DNA of 64,000 bases, from the NCBI RefSeq assembly GCF_900005765.1, contig NC_041682.1:536420-600419 (forward strand), given 5' to 3'. The notes under the pieces were generated by a model, which saw only the letters and a program-made list of their open reading frames with translations, was not told the origin of the DNA and ran no database searches. Shown in pieces: positions 47,564 to 61,200 of the stretch; the stretch's first letter is position 1; each line of letters opens with the position of its first letter. Both the position numbers and the translations under genes were made by a program. The stretch is from Plasmodium relictum (lineage: Eukaryota; Apicomplexa; Aconoidasida; Haemosporida; Plasmodiidae).

Positions 47564-50008
47564 ATGACTGAAGAAAGTAAAATGAATGTGGAAGTAAAAA
47601 TAGGTAAAGAAATTAATGAAAATTATAGAAAAATAAAAGATTTTGATGATAATGAATATAATAAATTCTTAATAAGTATTAGTGAAATGAAACGAAATGA
47701 TGATATTAAGGAAAAGAAAGATTTATTTAAATCTAAATATGATATAATTACTACTGATTCTATATCAACAACGACCGATGAAATATCAAATACTTATCAA
47801 ATTGAAAATAAAGGTGAAGAAAAAGAAAGGTTTTCAATACATGAAGAAAAAAATGATTCTAGTATTACTAATATTACTGAAGAAAATGTAAAAAAAATGG
47901 AGGAAAATATTAATCTTAATAATGAATATGTTTCTGTTAATAATACAATTTATAAAAGTAATATACAGGAGTTAAACAGTTACCAAGACAACAATAGTAA
48001 TCTCTTGCATAATAATGAAAACAGCAATATTCAAAATTTTATAAATCACGAAAATGGAATGAATAGAAAAAAAGAAAATTTTGATAACTTAGATTGCTTA
48101 AAAAAAAAATTAAATAATATAAATTCAAAAAATGAATACAGAGAGGGTTATTATAATATGAATGCAGATATTCATAATAAGAAGAATGAAAATGCTATTG
48201 AATCAACACATAAAAATGAAAATTGCATAAATAAAAATGTATACTCAAGTAATATAAATAGTAAGTATATTTCAGATAATATAAGCCATATAAATAAAAA
48301 CAATAACGTTATAAAATATAATTTAAATAGCAATAATTTGAATAATTTTAATAGAGGCTATAACGCTAATATAAATGTTAAAAATAACATTATACATGAT
48401 AGCAAAATTAATGACAAAAGTACTAATATAATAAATTATATTCATAGAAACAATAAAAATATGAATGATATAATTAATATGAAAAGTATTAGTTATATAA
48501 GTAATTTCACACAATTTACAAATAATGAAAACGATAAAATTATTAGGATAAATAATAAAAATGAAACAGTGAATAATTTAAAAAATATTAATAATATAAA
48601 AAGTATAAATAGTTTGAGCAATTTAAACAGTGTCAATCATTTGAATAATTTAAATAATGTAAATAATAGTATGTATTACCTAAATTTGAAATCTAATACA
48701 AATATAGAAAATAGTAAAATCAGAAATAGCGCAAGTTTATCAAAATGTACTTTAGAAATACCACATAAGAATATAAAAAATTCTCAGCTTACACAAGATA
48801 ACATAAGTTATACTAGAAAGATTGAAGATAAATTAAAATTTATGAAAAACATTTCAGTAGATAAAAATAATTCAGATATAAAAGATTCATTGACATGCAT
48901 TATGCAAATGAAAAATGTTGATGATACAAATAAAAATAATAATTTATTAAAAAATACAAGTATCTTAAATAACATTTTAATTGATAAATTAAAGGATACT
49001 GATAATAATAAAAGTAATAAGAATCAGGCTATTACTAAAAAAGAATTGATATATTTAAAGGATCATAAGAATAATAATGATTTATATTCAAGTAGTGCAA
49101 GTTTTAATAATATGAATGATAATAAAATTGCCATAAAAAAAATATTAAAGAAAAAAAAAGATTTAAATGGTATTTCATATAAAAAAATAAATGATGAAAA
49201 TTATAAAATGATAAAGAATTTATTACAAAATAAAAATATGATTAATCATAAATTTATTAATTCATTACCTAAATATGATCTTAAAAAGAATTTTACTCTA
49301 AATAATAATTATATAGAAAGGGAACATAAAGAATTATTACATTTAGAACAAAATACTGAAATGCAAAAGATCATAAATAGTAAAAAAAAAATAATCTTAA
49401 CTAAATTTGAACTAAAAACTTTTTTATTAAATACAATTAAAGCATTAGGTATTGTATTGAAGAAATGGAAACTAAAAAAATTTGGTGTATATTTTTGGTT
49501 TCATATAAAATGTATAGAAAGTGAAATTGAATTAGGTTTCTATATTAATATTTTTAATTTTTTATTTGAAATAATAACAGGAAAAAACATTTATTATCAA
49601 TCAAACGATATAAATTACATAGTAAGATTATTTAAAGAATTTATTATATATGATTGTAAAAATATTTTTAAAAAATGTATAAAAATACTAAATAGATATG
49701 CAAAAAAAAATTCTAAAGAATTTTCAATTTTTGAAAATAATGAAGATATAATAAAATTAAACAAATCTTTGTTATTGAATGAAGATGAATTAAATAATAA
49801 CAACAAAAAAAATAATTTTTATGATTTTTTATTTAACAGAATAAAAGAAACAAATGATTTCTTTGAAAAAAATGGTGAAGAAAATATCCATTTATGCAAT
49901 ATTTTTTCAAATTTTAATGAATTAAATTACAATGAAATATTCAATTTTTATTTATTTTACAACAATGAATTAAATAAATCTTATAATTTACATAATGATC
50001 ATTCATAG
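47564..50008 (+). CDS. Conserved Plasmodium protein of unknown function, Asn-rich
   Basis: Single exon, 814 residues. Residues 1 to about 600 are dominated by Asn, Lys, Ser and Glu, including an Asn-Leu-Asn-rich run near 345-365, and are probably disordered. From about 605 to 730 the composition changes to an ordered helical segment: LTKFELKTFLLNTIKALGIV, KKWKLKKFGVYFWFHIKCIE, then INIFNFLFEIITGKNIYY. This is likely the conserved core. There is no signal peptide, and I cannot see a known catalytic or binding motif. It lies at the position where I recall a conserved unknown gene in P. falciparum. Function unknown. Confidence 0.8.
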   Translation: MTEESKMNVEVKIGKEINENYRKIKDFDDNEYNKFLISISEMKRNDDIKEKKDLFKSKYDIITTDSISTTTDEISNTYQIENKGEEKERFSIHEEKNDSSITNITEENVKKMEENINLNNEYVSVNNTIYKSNIQELNSYQDNNSNLLHNNENSNIQNFINHENGMNRKKENFDNLDCLKKKLNNINSKNEYREGYYNMNADIHNKKNENAIESTHKNENCINKNVYSSNINSKYISDNISHINKNNNVIKYNLNSNNLNNFNRGYNANINVKNNIIHDSKINDKSTNIINYIHRNNKNMNDIINMKSISYISNFTQFTNNENDKIIRINNKNETVNNLKNINNIKSINSLSNLNSVNHLNNLNNVNNSMYYLNLKSNTNIENSKIRNSASLSKCTLEIPHKNIKNSQLTQDNISYTRKIEDKLKFMKNISVDKNNSDIKDSLTCIMQMKNVDDTNKNNNLLKNTSILNNILIDKLKDTDNNKSNKNQAITKKELIYLKDHKNNNDLYSSSASFNNMNDNKIAIKKILKKKKDLNGISYKKINDENYKMIKNLLQNKNMINHKFINSLPKYDLKKNFTLNNNYIEREHKELLHLEQNTEMQKIINSKKKIILTKFELKTFLLNTIKALGIVLKKWKLKKFGVYFWFHIKCIESEIELGFYINIFNFLFEIITGKNIYYQSNDINYIVRLFKEFIIYDCKNIFKKCIKILNRYAKKNSKEFSIFENNEDIIKLNKSLLLNEDELNNNNKKNNFYDFLFNRIKETNDFFEKNGEENIHLCNIFSNFNELNYNEIFNFYLFYNNELNKSYNLHNDHS

Positions 50009-51908
50009 GTAATAACTCATATAATCTTAAATTATCAACAATTTAAATAATACAAAGTTTATTTATTTAATTAAAACATTTATTTTTATTTTAGAAAAAA
50101 ATTATTAACTTTTTTAATTTCATATATGTTTTTCAAAAAATCTTTTATTCATTAAGAAAAAAAAAAAAAAAATTAAAAACACAAAATTATTGAAAAAGAA
50201 ACATTTAAAGTGTATAATATTGAGAATGTTGTTTGAGTAACTTTTATATTATTAAATTTCAATAACTTTGTTGTTTTAAAAATTCATATTTATATAAAAT
50301 TCTTTAATAGGGATCAGTTTGTATGTATTAAGCCATATATGTTTATGCTTATTATATATATATTATATTGGGTATTTATCTGCTTTTATATTTACTCTTT
50401 TTTTCTTTTTGATATTTAAGATTAAAACTAAATAATAAAAATGCAACATTCTCAAAAAAAACTTAAATGTAGAAAAAAGAAAAAAGAAGAAAAAAACTTC
50501 CTGTTTATTTTAAAACAATATAAATTAAATTTAGACAAATAAATTATATAAAAAAGTATTAGGATATGTAATATATTTAAAGGTTCATTTTCAGTAATAA
50601 AAACATATACTCTCTTAGTATCCCTTGGTTTTCAAATAAATATACCTATAAAAAGAAAGATAATTATGATAAATAATATTAAGTTTAAAAAAGTTATAAT
50701 TTATTAATGAAAAAGATTTTTTTTTTTTTTGCCTATTTTAAATGATATAGAAATAAAAAACCTAATAGTAAAATTAGGAATTATATATATACATATATAT
50801 ATTCCTTTTATTTTCTATTTTTCTATTTAGCAAGTTTTATATATTTTTTATAGAGATTTTTATTTATATTCATAAAGGCAATGATCAATACATTTATTTT
50901 TTATTAGATTCTTTTTGTTTGATAATGTAATTAGCAACATATTGTATTTTATAAATAATATTTTTTTATGTAGATTATTACAATTTTAATTATTAAGAGA
51001 TATGTGTTAAAATTAAATGACTTTTTTTTTTGTTTTTATTATTTATTATTTATTTATTTATTTTTTTTTTTTTTTGTTTCTGTATATCCATATTTTTTAA
51101 AAATATAATCTATAACAATATATTAAAATTTTTTAATTGTTATTTATAGAAATGCTTTCTTAAAAAATAGTCAAATTTTTATTATGTGCAATTTTCATGT
51201 TGAATTTTTTTTTTTTTTTTTTTGATAAATTCAATTTCTATATATTATAGAAAGTAGTAATAAGATAAAAATGGAGTGGAATATAGAATTATATTCTTAT
51301 TTATTTGGATAGTTGAATTTTTTCCAAGCTCTAAGTATATAAATTTCTGATATAATATATAAAAAAAATTAGGAGCTTATCTATTGTGCTATCATTACAC
51401 AGATTTTTTTTTTTAGTAAATTTCATTATTTTTTAATTGATATGGAATAATAATCCTAATTTTCTAAGTTTTTTATATGGTAAACATATTTTAGGAATTA
51501 CTACAAGCATAAAATTATTCTCTTATCTATTAATTTTTTTTTTTTAATTAATAATTTATGTTCAATTATGACATTGCTCAAATTTTAATTATATATTTAT
51601 TAATATTTTTATATTTAATACCATTTTTAGTATAAAAAGAGTATTATGATAATTTATCTTAAATAAATTAAATGCATTATAATTATTTCTAAAATGTAAG
51701 TAGAAAAATGTGCAAAAACTTTTCAAAAAAATAATTTTTAAACATAACAAATATGTGAACAGAAAAATTATGGTTTAAATTAGCATGTATAATAAATGAG
51801 AATGACTGTAAAAAAAAATAATAATAATAAAATATAACAAAAAAAAATATAAAGATAAATTAAAAGATTAAAAAAAAGGGAAACTTAAGAAAAATAAGGA
51901 GAAAAATA

Positions 51909-51957
<49 letters not shown>

Positions 51958-52388
51958 CAAAAACATAAAGCAAAATTAAAAAAATAATTAGGAAATGAAT
52001 AAAAATAGTATTAATTGTAATAATAATTAAAAGAAGCTTCATATATTAAAAAAAGAAATTTACAGAAGTGTATATAATAAAGAAAAAAGTAAACTATAAT
52101 AATATGTAAATGATATATTATTATTTTTATATTAAACATAATAATCATTTATTTTACTTTAATTCTCTAATTTAATTTAATTTATTTTTTTTTTTTTAAT
52201 GTATAGATTATGCTCTATATATCCAGCTATAATCTTTTAATTTTATTTTATTTCAATTTTTTTAATATTTTAAAATATTATACTTTTACAGTTTTTTTTT
52301 TTTATTATATTCATTTATTTATCTTTATTATATATGTGTATTCTGTTATTCCATTATTTATTTGGGGTAAATGAATATTCTTCGGAAT
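50009..52388. other. Gene-free interval between unknown gene and MFS transporter
   Basis: About 2.4 kb without a credible intact gene. A few short coding-like pieces occur: on the minus strand VYLFENQGILREYMF near 50650-50590, after a good acceptor, and IQYVANYIIKQKESNKK near 50950-50904; on the plus strand MEWNIELYSYLFG near 51271. They do not join into a gene. A 45-base A run lies at 51911-51955. Confidence 0.45.
51911..51955. repeat. Poly(A) tract of 45 bases
   Basis: An uninterrupted run of A, the longest homopolymer I noticed in the window. The length may be a sequencing or assembly estimate. Confidence 0.8.
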
Positions 52389-54005
52389 TTACTTTTCCAA
52401 CTTTTCAGCAACGGTTTCCTCATCCTCATCGTCATACTTATATTCATTTTCAATTATCTCATTCATTTTTCTATATTCTTTTCCATACGTAAAATGTAAA
52501 AGGCTATAAAATACAAAAGACAGTATCCATGGTATTAAAGTTAAATATAATAAAGTTTTTGAAAGAGCATCAGCATTATTCTTTCTTAATTGTTCAGGCA
52601 TATCAGAAATTAATAAATTGTTATTTTGATAATTAAATGTATTTTCAGCTAAATAACCAAATAAAGGTGCACCAATTAAAGATGATCCAACTCCTTCAAT
52701 TGCAATTGTTAAAGAAAAAACCGTTCCTCTATAATCGGGTCTGATAATATCTGATACAATAGGTCTATTAACAGCTACTCCTGCAATTGAAGACAAACCA
52801 AGACAGAAACAAGATAAAGCAAATAATTCAAAGCTTTCTTGCCTTTTTGGTATGATAAGATATGTTAAAATAACTAATGGTACTCTACCAAACATTGCTA
52901 ATTGCCCTAGAAATGGTCTTCCATGATCATTAGATATATTATGCATAATATCCCCGAAAAGACCCCCAATTACCCCCCCTAGTGCTGCCCCCACTAATAA
53001 AAAACCTGTTATTACAGCTGCTTGTAAATCACTTAATCCACAATATTGGAAAAACATTGTATTAAAACTCAAAGCTAACCATGGTATAGTACCTGTAAAA
53101 CCTTCTAAAAGTATAATAATTATACTTTTTTTCGATAAACTGTCCTTCAGTATATCGAGAATATTTTTATACAATAGATACGAATGGCTATCTTTATTAA
53201 TTATTCTTATACCTCCTGTTCCTGCATCTATATCATCATTTATATATTCTATTTTTTTTTTTTTCCTAACTTGCCTTGGTGCATCGTCAACAAATAGTGC
53301 TACCGTTATACTTAAAAGAATACTTAATATTCCTACAATGATAAAACATAACCTCCAACCTCTAATTCCTCCAAAATATTTTAATGCTACTGTTGTTGTT
53401 ACAACTCCTCCAATTAATCTCCCAGTACTAGATGATAATTGAACTAAACCAAAAGATAACCCCAATGATTCATTTTTTGCTGCATCTGCTAGAATACTTT
53501 GAGAAATAGGACCAATGCTTCCCAAAGCTAAACCATTTATTGCTCTGAAAAATAGTATATGAGGAAAATCGTTTATATTTGCTAAAAATATGGTTGCTAT
53601 TCCCCATAAAGCTGTACCAAATACTAACATCCATTTTCTTGAATATTTATCGGATAAAAATCCCCAAATAGGACTAAATAAACTTAGCATTAATGTTTGA
53701 ACCAATGTAATATATCCCAATAATGATGGATGTAAATCTAAATCTGCTTCTAGAGCTCTGAAACTTGCTGGTAACAATTGATCATCGCATCCATCTAATC
53801 CTGCAGCTATATTTACAACAGCTAAGGATTTGTGAAATGCTGAATCATGTTTTTCATCTCTCTTTTTACTCGAATTTCTTCTTTTAAAACCTTCTTTTAA
53901 AGCATTATCGTATATTTTTGAATCTACAAGTTTTTCCGTTTCTTCATGTAATATATTATTAGTTTCCTCATTATTTCTTTCCTTAATATAGGGCTCTTTA
54001 TTCAT
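52389..54005 (-). CDS. Major facilitator superfamily transporter (pantothenate transporter PAT-like by position)
   Basis: Single exon, 538 residues with about 12 membrane spans. The loop after the second span carries MFS motif A (GFLSDKYSRKWML). Other features are FRAINGLALGSIGP in span 4-5 and GALGGVIGGLFGD in span 7-8, with Lys/Glu-rich cytosolic ends. The family moves small solutes by coupled or facilitated transport across a membrane. Its position, between SufE and the unknown Asn-rich gene, matches the P. falciparum gene I recall as the pantothenate transporter (PF3D7_0206200). Substrate is inferred from synteny, not from residues I can read. Confidence 0.85.
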   Translation of the reverse strand: MNKEPYIKERNNEETNNILHEETEKLVDSKIYDNALKEGFKRRNSSKKRDEKHDSAFHKSLAVVNIAAGLDGCDDQLLPASFRALEADLDLHPSLLGYITLVQTLMLSLFSPIWGFLSDKYSRKWMLVFGTALWGIATIFLANINDFPHILFFRAINGLALGSIGPISQSILADAAKNESLGLSFGLVQLSSSTGRLIGGVVTTTVALKYFGGIRGWRLCFIIVGILSILLSITVALFVDDAPRQVRKKKKIEYINDDIDAGTGGIRIINKDSHSYLLYKNILDILKDSLSKKSIIIILLEGFTGTIPWLALSFNTMFFQYCGLSDLQAAVITGFLLVGAALGGVIGGLFGDIMHNISNDHGRPFLGQLAMFGRVPLVILTYLIIPKRQESFELFALSCFCLGLSSIAGVAVNRPIVSDIIRPDYRGTVFSLTIAIEGVGSSLIGAPLFGYLAENTFNYQNNNLLISDMPEQLRKNNADALSKTLLYLTLIPWILSFVFYSLLHFTYGKEYRKMNEIIENEYKYDDEDEETVAEKLEK

Positions 54006-55713
54006 TATATATATATATATTGTAAAATACAGAGTTAAGATAAACCAAAAAGAAAAAAAAAAAAAAAGAATAAATAAATTAAATAAAATAAATAAAAGAA
54101 AACAGTTAAATCTTCTTAATTTTTATCTGTTCACTTGCTTGTATTTCTTTGTTATGAAATAAACACTCATTGATGTTATAATTTTCATTTCATTAAAATA
54201 TTTTTTATAGAGAAAATTATCTTTTAAGGAATTTTATTAAACTTATTTTAAAATTATAACATAAAAAAAGAAGAAAAACAAATATAAAAATCGGGAGATA
54301 ATGAAGTTTAGTGTGTAATGTTACAACTATGAAGAAATAAAGGCGGACATTTAAAAAAATATAAGTCTAAGGAATTTAATTATTAAAAATAACAATATAA
54401 AAAAGAAAAAAAAGAAAATTGCGTATAAGAAATTTATAATTTCATAAAATCTTTAAAACAAAAAAAAAAAAAAGAAAAAAAAATGAAATTTATGAATAAT
54501 AAACAAATGGAATTATGCTATGAATTTTATGTAAATAATTAAAATATTATAAGAAAATGTAGTTATAAAAGGTACGTATAAATTTATATATAAATATATA
54601 TTAACAGGAATAATATAATTTAAAACTAATAAAAAAGTTAAAGAGCTAATTAAAAAAAAAAAAAAAAGATAAAATGAGAATATAGGACGCACAAAATACC
54701 AATGCAACGACAAAAAGTCATAAAATTGATAGAAAAAAAAAAACCTCAATCACGAATATTAAAATTACTTAAGTCATATTTCATTAAATATATATTTCTC
54801 AAACACTAATTTATACCATAAATAATTTAATTACATAAGTTTATTCAGTGATAAGAGTTTTTTTATAAATCTCAATTATTCTTATTTTAAAATGGCAAAA
54901 AGTAATAATTTAACCTTTTTTACAACGCTTTTTTTGAGAAATAAAAATTTTTATTAGTTTTTAATAAAACATGCATAAAATTTGAGTGATTAATAATCTT
55001 CCAAACTAAAAACTTAATTTTTTGGATAATTATTTTTATAATTATTCGTGTATAAATATATATATATATATATATATATAGTCGACACACGGCTAAGGGT
55101 TTTTAAAATTTCCATTTTTCTTTTTTTGCAAAAATGCACAGTATATTATTCAAAAAAAAAAAAAAGGAAAAAAAAATATAAAGATAAATTAACTTCTTTA
55201 TTTTGTATTTAATTTAATATTATTTAATTTATAATACCATTTTAATATATTATTTATATATATATGTAAATATTATATACACATATATATTTATATAAAT
55301 ATCTGTATATTTTTAAGGAAAATTGTTTGCTTCATAAAATATCTAGCTAGCCAAAATAAAATAACAAAAGAAAAAAGAATTAAGTGTTTTTTTAAACTTT
55401 TTAAATATTTATAAATAAATTTACATTTGATATTTTATGTGAAAGTAAGTTTAAATTATAAAATTATTTGGATATTTTATTTATTTTTTTCTAATTTTTT
55501 TCCCTAATATTTTTCTTCAAGAATTGTAGCAATTTATAAATATGTTATACTTATTAGTCAAATATAATACTTTTTAAAAGGAATGATGATAAAAAAAGAT
55601 ATAAATTTTAAATTGTTTTAAAAAAATTACTCTGTATACTTAAATGAATGTATATTTTGTTTTATTAAATAATAGTATACAATAAGTATACTACAAAAAA
55701 AAAAAAAAAAAAG
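54006..55713. promoter_or_regulatory. Intergenic region, SufE 3' end to transporter promoter
   Basis: About 1.7 kb between two minus-strand genes, including the transporter's promoter. An (AT)n tract lies at about 55057-55080. The open frame at 54513-54749 is poly-Phe/Tyr/Leu and not credible. Confidence 0.5.
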
Positions 55714-56682
55714 TCATTTTTCTTTATTTTCCATAATATTTGTTGAAAACATTTTTATTTTATTCATGATATTTAAATAACCATTTATTCTACTCATAGT
55801 TAAAAATTCTGTAATGCCCGTTAGTGTAATAAAATTTGGATTTACTTTTAAGATTTCTTCAGGTGGATATCCACTCAAGCCGTCGATTAAAATGTAAACT
55901 ATTCCTTTTGTCAATAATCCGTCTGTATTTAAATATACATTTTAATAAATATTTAGAAGAGTATAGTACTTTATAAGAATAAGAAACATAAAATTGGTAT
56001 ATATTATAGATTTTTATTTATAAGTATAAACAATTTTTTTAATTTATATCACAACAGTAATTTATTAATGCATGTATAAAAAATTAATATATATATTAAC
56101 GAAAAATAAATTATGTTTCACCTGAATCTCCTAACCATACAATTAATTTTTTATTTTCTTGTAATTCTAAATTTGGGTATATATAAACAGTTGATTGACA
56201 TCCCTAATGAATATGTATATATATATATATATGTATTTTAGTAATAATAATAAATAAAAAAAAAATTTTTTTTTTTTTATTTTACATCTTACCAAAACTT
56301 GATTCTGTCTAGTTTTAAATTCGCGTGGCATTGGTGAACATTTTTTACCTAATAATATTACTTGTTGACTTCTAAAAAAATTTTTTTATATACAGAAATG
56401 TAAAACTATTTTACTTTATAATAATTATAAAGCAAGAATAAATATAATTATATATATATAAAATAGATATTATTTTATGTTTAAATTTCATGTATATATC
56501 TCTCTCTATATATATGTATATATAAATGTATATGTATCCTTTCAATATAGATTTTGATAAAATATATTATATGATTAAAATCGTTGTAGTAGGATATAAT
56601 AAATATACATAAAAATATTTTTAAGTAATTTTTTTGATTTAAAAATAAAATTGTGTGCTTTTTATAATACAAAAAAAAAAAT

Positions 56683-56713
<31 letters not shown>

Positions 56714-57141
56714 TAAAACTTGCTTTATATTAATATATAAATATACTATTTTTGTTGTCATTTATTATATTTTAATCCTGACTTATGGTAAGGGTTATTA
56801 GGCATTGACTGAAAAAGCTGAACCGTTTTTTTTAATTTTGGTGTTAAATTATAATGCTCAATATTTGAATTTTCCATATTTTGATTTCCTGATAGTTTAT
56901 TAAAAATATCATTTAAGTAGTATTTTCTTTTTTTATTTCTCAATTCATAACTTTTGATATATAATATAAAATTTGATTTAATGATGTGTAATTTTTTTTC
57001 CTTGAGTAAAATTAGTCCTTTTATTTTAAAATTTATTTTTTTATTATTTTTTCTCTGGTTCATAGAATTAGTTAAAATAGAATAGTAACAAATAATTTGA
57101 ATGAAAGTAAGGAAAATACTTTTAAGTTTCTTTTTGTTCAT
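55714..57141 (-). CDS. SufE: Cysteine desulfuration protein SufE, apicoplast-targeted
   Basis: Four exons, 57141-56783, 56371-56293, 56203-56122 and 55922-55714, in consistent phase, giving 242 residues. Exon 1 begins with a hydrophobic signal-like stretch ([17 protein letters not shown]) followed by a Lys/Asn-rich region, the bipartite leader of apicoplast proteins. The SufE fold then runs [37 protein letters not shown] with the persulfide-accepting Cys, [31 protein letters not shown] and [12 protein letters not shown]. SufE takes sulfur from the SufS cysteine desulfurase and passes it to the SUF scaffold for Fe-S assembly in the apicoplast. The downstream stop in the long exon 1 frame (56758) is bypassed by splicing at CATAA/GTCAGG. 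Confidence 0.93.
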
Positions 57142-58259
57142 TTTTTTTTAGGGTAAATTAAATTTATATAATCCATAAAAAAATATTCATTTTCCTATGA
57201 TGCAACAATTAATTACAAAAATTTAAATTGCAACATAAAAAAATGATTCTATTATATTAAGAAAACATTTTTTTCAATTTAAAGAAATTTATGAAAACAC
57301 AAATGTATAAAAATTACTATTCCAAAAGAGTTACATTAGGCAAGTATATTAAATATAGTTTTTTTGTAAATATATAATTATGATTCTTAAATATATGACA
57401 TGCTTTGTAACTATTTGAAATGAATACAATTCCTTATATAAAATGATTTTAAAAATCTACAAATATAAAAATGTACAATTAAAAAATACAAAAAGATATT
57501 AATAATGAAATAATTCAATTATCATAAATATATAAATGTGTATATAAAAATGTATGCTAATCTATATTTGAATTTATAAAGGTTTATTATAATTTTTTTT
57601 TTTTTTAAATTAATTTTTAAAAAAAAAAAAAGGAAAAAAAATTACACAAAATATACATTTTAGCATATGAGTTTTAGAATTAAAAAAGTTAGCATTTTTT
57701 TTTTGTAATTTTAAAAAAACATACTTTTATAAATATACATCATTATTATTATATATATATATATTTTATTATATTTTAAAAGATTAAAAGATATTTATTA
57801 CATTTAACCTATATGCTTTTGATAAATCAATTATTCTATTTAAAATTTTAAGAAATTATGAGAAATTATGTTTTTATAAGTGATTATGCTTTACATTTTA
57901 AAATATTTTAATTGAAATATTGTTATTTTATTTTATTTTATTATATTTTATTTTATTATTTTTTTTTTTATTTATATATAACTATTTATGAAATTATAGA
58001 GAAAGTTTTATATATTCCTATATTTTATTCACTAATAAATAAAATATCATAATATATTTATATATATGGAAGTACATATAGGATAGATATGAAATTTCAT
58101 TTAAGAGAGATATATAATAATCAGACAGCAAAAAGAAAATCATGTGATTTTTTAAACATATATTATTTGTAAAATAATATATAAATTTATAAAAAAAAAA
58201 ATAGTTTGAATAATTATGAAATGCTTAAAAATAAAAAAAAATAAAAATAAATAAAAAAG
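57142..58259. promoter_or_regulatory. Divergent promoter, SufE and RAD2
   Basis: About 1.1 kb between divergent starts, with poly(A)/poly(T) runs and an (AT)n tract near 57750-57765. No coding sequence seen. Confidence 0.5.
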
Positions 58260-61200
58260 ATGGGGGTAAAAGGCTTATGGTCAATAGTATCTCCTGCTGG
58301 AATTCGTGTAAATCCAGAAATTCTGACAGGGAAACGAATAGCTATAGATGTAAGTATATGGTTGTATGAATTGACTTATGCTAATAATTTAAAAGTTCTT
58401 AAAAATAATTCTTTTGATAATTTGAGTATTTTTAATGATTTATGGCTAGATTTTTCACAAAATATAAATAATGAAATAAGAACTGATAACTTAAAAAAAG
58501 CTCACTTGTATTTCTTTTTTTTAAGAATATGTAAATTACTTTATTATAATATCAGACCTATTTTTATTTTTGATGGAAATCCTCCTGATTTAAAAAAAAA
58601 AACAATATTTCAAAGAAACTTAAAAAAGAGAAATCATGAAGAGAAATTTAGAAAAATTGCAGAAAAACTCATTTATAATTATTACCAAAGAAATATATTA
58701 AAATCATTAAAAAATAAAAAGAGTATCTCAAAAAAGAAAAAGGATAAAGAGAAAAATATTTTACATAATAAGAAAGTATCTAATACTCTAAAAAATAATT
58801 CATTAAAAAATTGTGGAATTATAGATCATGATAATTCTCTAAATAATATAGTAGAAAAGGTTGGGAATGTTACTGTAAGTATGAAGGATATTTTAAATTT
58901 TTGTAGTGATGATTTATTTAGAATAGAAAGTAAAATTCTTATGATGCCATATTCAAATACTATTACTCATGAAAATAACAAAAATGATGAATTGAATAAA
59001 AATGAATTAAAAAATGATGAAAAAAAGAAAAAATATATGATAAATGATAAAGATAAAGATGAGGGTGAAAACGAATCAGTTGATAGTTGTAAAGAAAATT
59101 CTATTATTAAAAAAAATAAAATAAATAATATTGATAATGATATAAATGAGGAAATAGTAAGAAAAAAGTATATTGCTAAAAAAAAATATTATGAAAGCAT
59201 TCCGAAAAATTTTAAAGGTTTTTTATCTATGAGAAGACCTGTAGATATTATTGATATAAATAGTTATAATACTGATATTTTAGAGTATACGGAAAAATTA
59301 AAGCAGGCCGAGGAAAAATATAACAAAATGTATACAGAAGATACTTTATTAAGAAGTGATTTTAATTCATCAAACAATTCCAATTTGGTATCAAAAGATG
59401 AAAAAGAAAATTATATGTATGGAAGCAAAGTTAATAATAGTTATGATAATAATCTCAAAAAAAGTAATTCATTGGATATAGAATATTTAGCATCGTCTAA
59501 TGATGATTTTTTATTATTAGAGAGTAAGAAGAATAGTACATGTAAAATTGATGATAAGGGCAATGAAAGTGACATCACATATGGAGTAGACCTAAATAAA
59601 AAAGATATAAATATTTTAGAATTACCATCTAATATTAATAGCTCTAATATTTTTTTAGATGGAAAAGATGAATATAAAGTTTATTATGTAAATAATGAAG
59701 AAATTAAAATTCCCTTATTTAAAGAAATTAATAAAGATGTTTTTGAAAAGTTGCCAATTAAATTACAGTATCAAATTTTGCAAGATATTAAAGAAGAATG
59801 GTATGCAGATAATAGAATAAAAGCAATAAAAGCAAAAGATGATATGGATATTTTCTCACAAGTTCAATTAGAAACATATGTAAGAATGATTAAGACTGAT
59901 TTTGAAATTGAAAAATTAAAAATTAAAATGGCAGAAAATATACAAAATACCGAAGGAGAATTAATTATAAACAAAGAGTTATCAAAAAATATGGAAAATT
60001 TAAATGTTAGAGATTATAATGATATTAAAAAAAAAAAAAAAAGAAGAAAAAAATACTTAAATGAAATATTAAATAACTGTTACTTTAATAATAATGATAG
60101 CCCTTATGATTTAATGATTAAAAATGAAGAAAAGGAAAAAGAAGAAGAAAAAAATGATAAAATAAAAGACTATAATAATGATGATATAGAAGCATATGAA
60201 AATATAGAAATAAAAAATAATAAAATAATTAATATTCATAAAATTGAAGAAGAAAAAAAAATAATGATAAAAGAAGAAAATAATTTTAAAAAGGATTTAT
60301 TAATGGATGACAAACTAATTTTTGGTGATAGTTTTTTTGTTTTAGAAGATGAAAATAAAAATAAAGAAATAAATAATATAAAATATTTAGATAAATTGAA
60401 TGACAAAAATAAGGAACAAATTGATTATATTACTATTGAATCAAGTGATGAGTATAAAATAAATAAAAGAGATAATGCTTCTTATTGGGAAAAAAATATT
60501 AGTTTAAAAAGAACTGCAAATAGCAATACAAAATATAAAATAAATTATGAAAGTGATGAAATAAAAAATAAATTGGAAAAAATGCAACAAAAGGAAAATG
60601 AAAAAAATAATTTTTCTTCTAGTGATGATTTTGAAAATTGTAGTATAGAGGAAAAAAATTTTAATGAAATATTATCTATGAATAAAGATGCTAAAATGGA
60701 TTTAATAAATAATGTTGGATCATTCAAAGAGTGCAATAAGAACAGAGATGGTAATTTAAGAAAATTCCCTATAAATGATTCATTGACAAACATTAATACT
60801 GATTTTTATACTAATGATAAAATATTTACTAAAACTAGTAAATTAGAAAGAATATTTAATATAAAAGAAGAAGATCTTATTAATATTAAAAATTTTAAAA
60901 CAAATGATACCTTTAGCTATGAACATAAAATAAACAATAATATTAATTTTATAAAAAAAAAAAATGAATCTAAAGAAAATAGCTCATGTGAATTGAACAG
61001 GGATACAAAAATAAAAGAACCCTTAAGGAATGAGATTTTATTTGATAATATAACTTATTTAAAAGAAAATAAAGATACTGGGGGAGATGAAGATGCTTTT
61101 TTTTCAGTAGATGAAGATATTAATGTATTGAATGATAAAGATAATGATCTATTGAATGATAAAAATATTAATGTGTTGAATGATGAAGACACTGATATAT

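Noticed and set aside
51860-52042. Minus-strand ORF with a long poly-Phe run
   Set aside because: Produced by the 45-base poly(A) tract; no coding signal on either side.
50009-52388. Centromere candidate
   Set aside because: Plasmodium centromeres are multi-kb blocks of almost pure A/T. This interval contains too many G/C-bearing stretches, and I recall no centromere beside this gene order.
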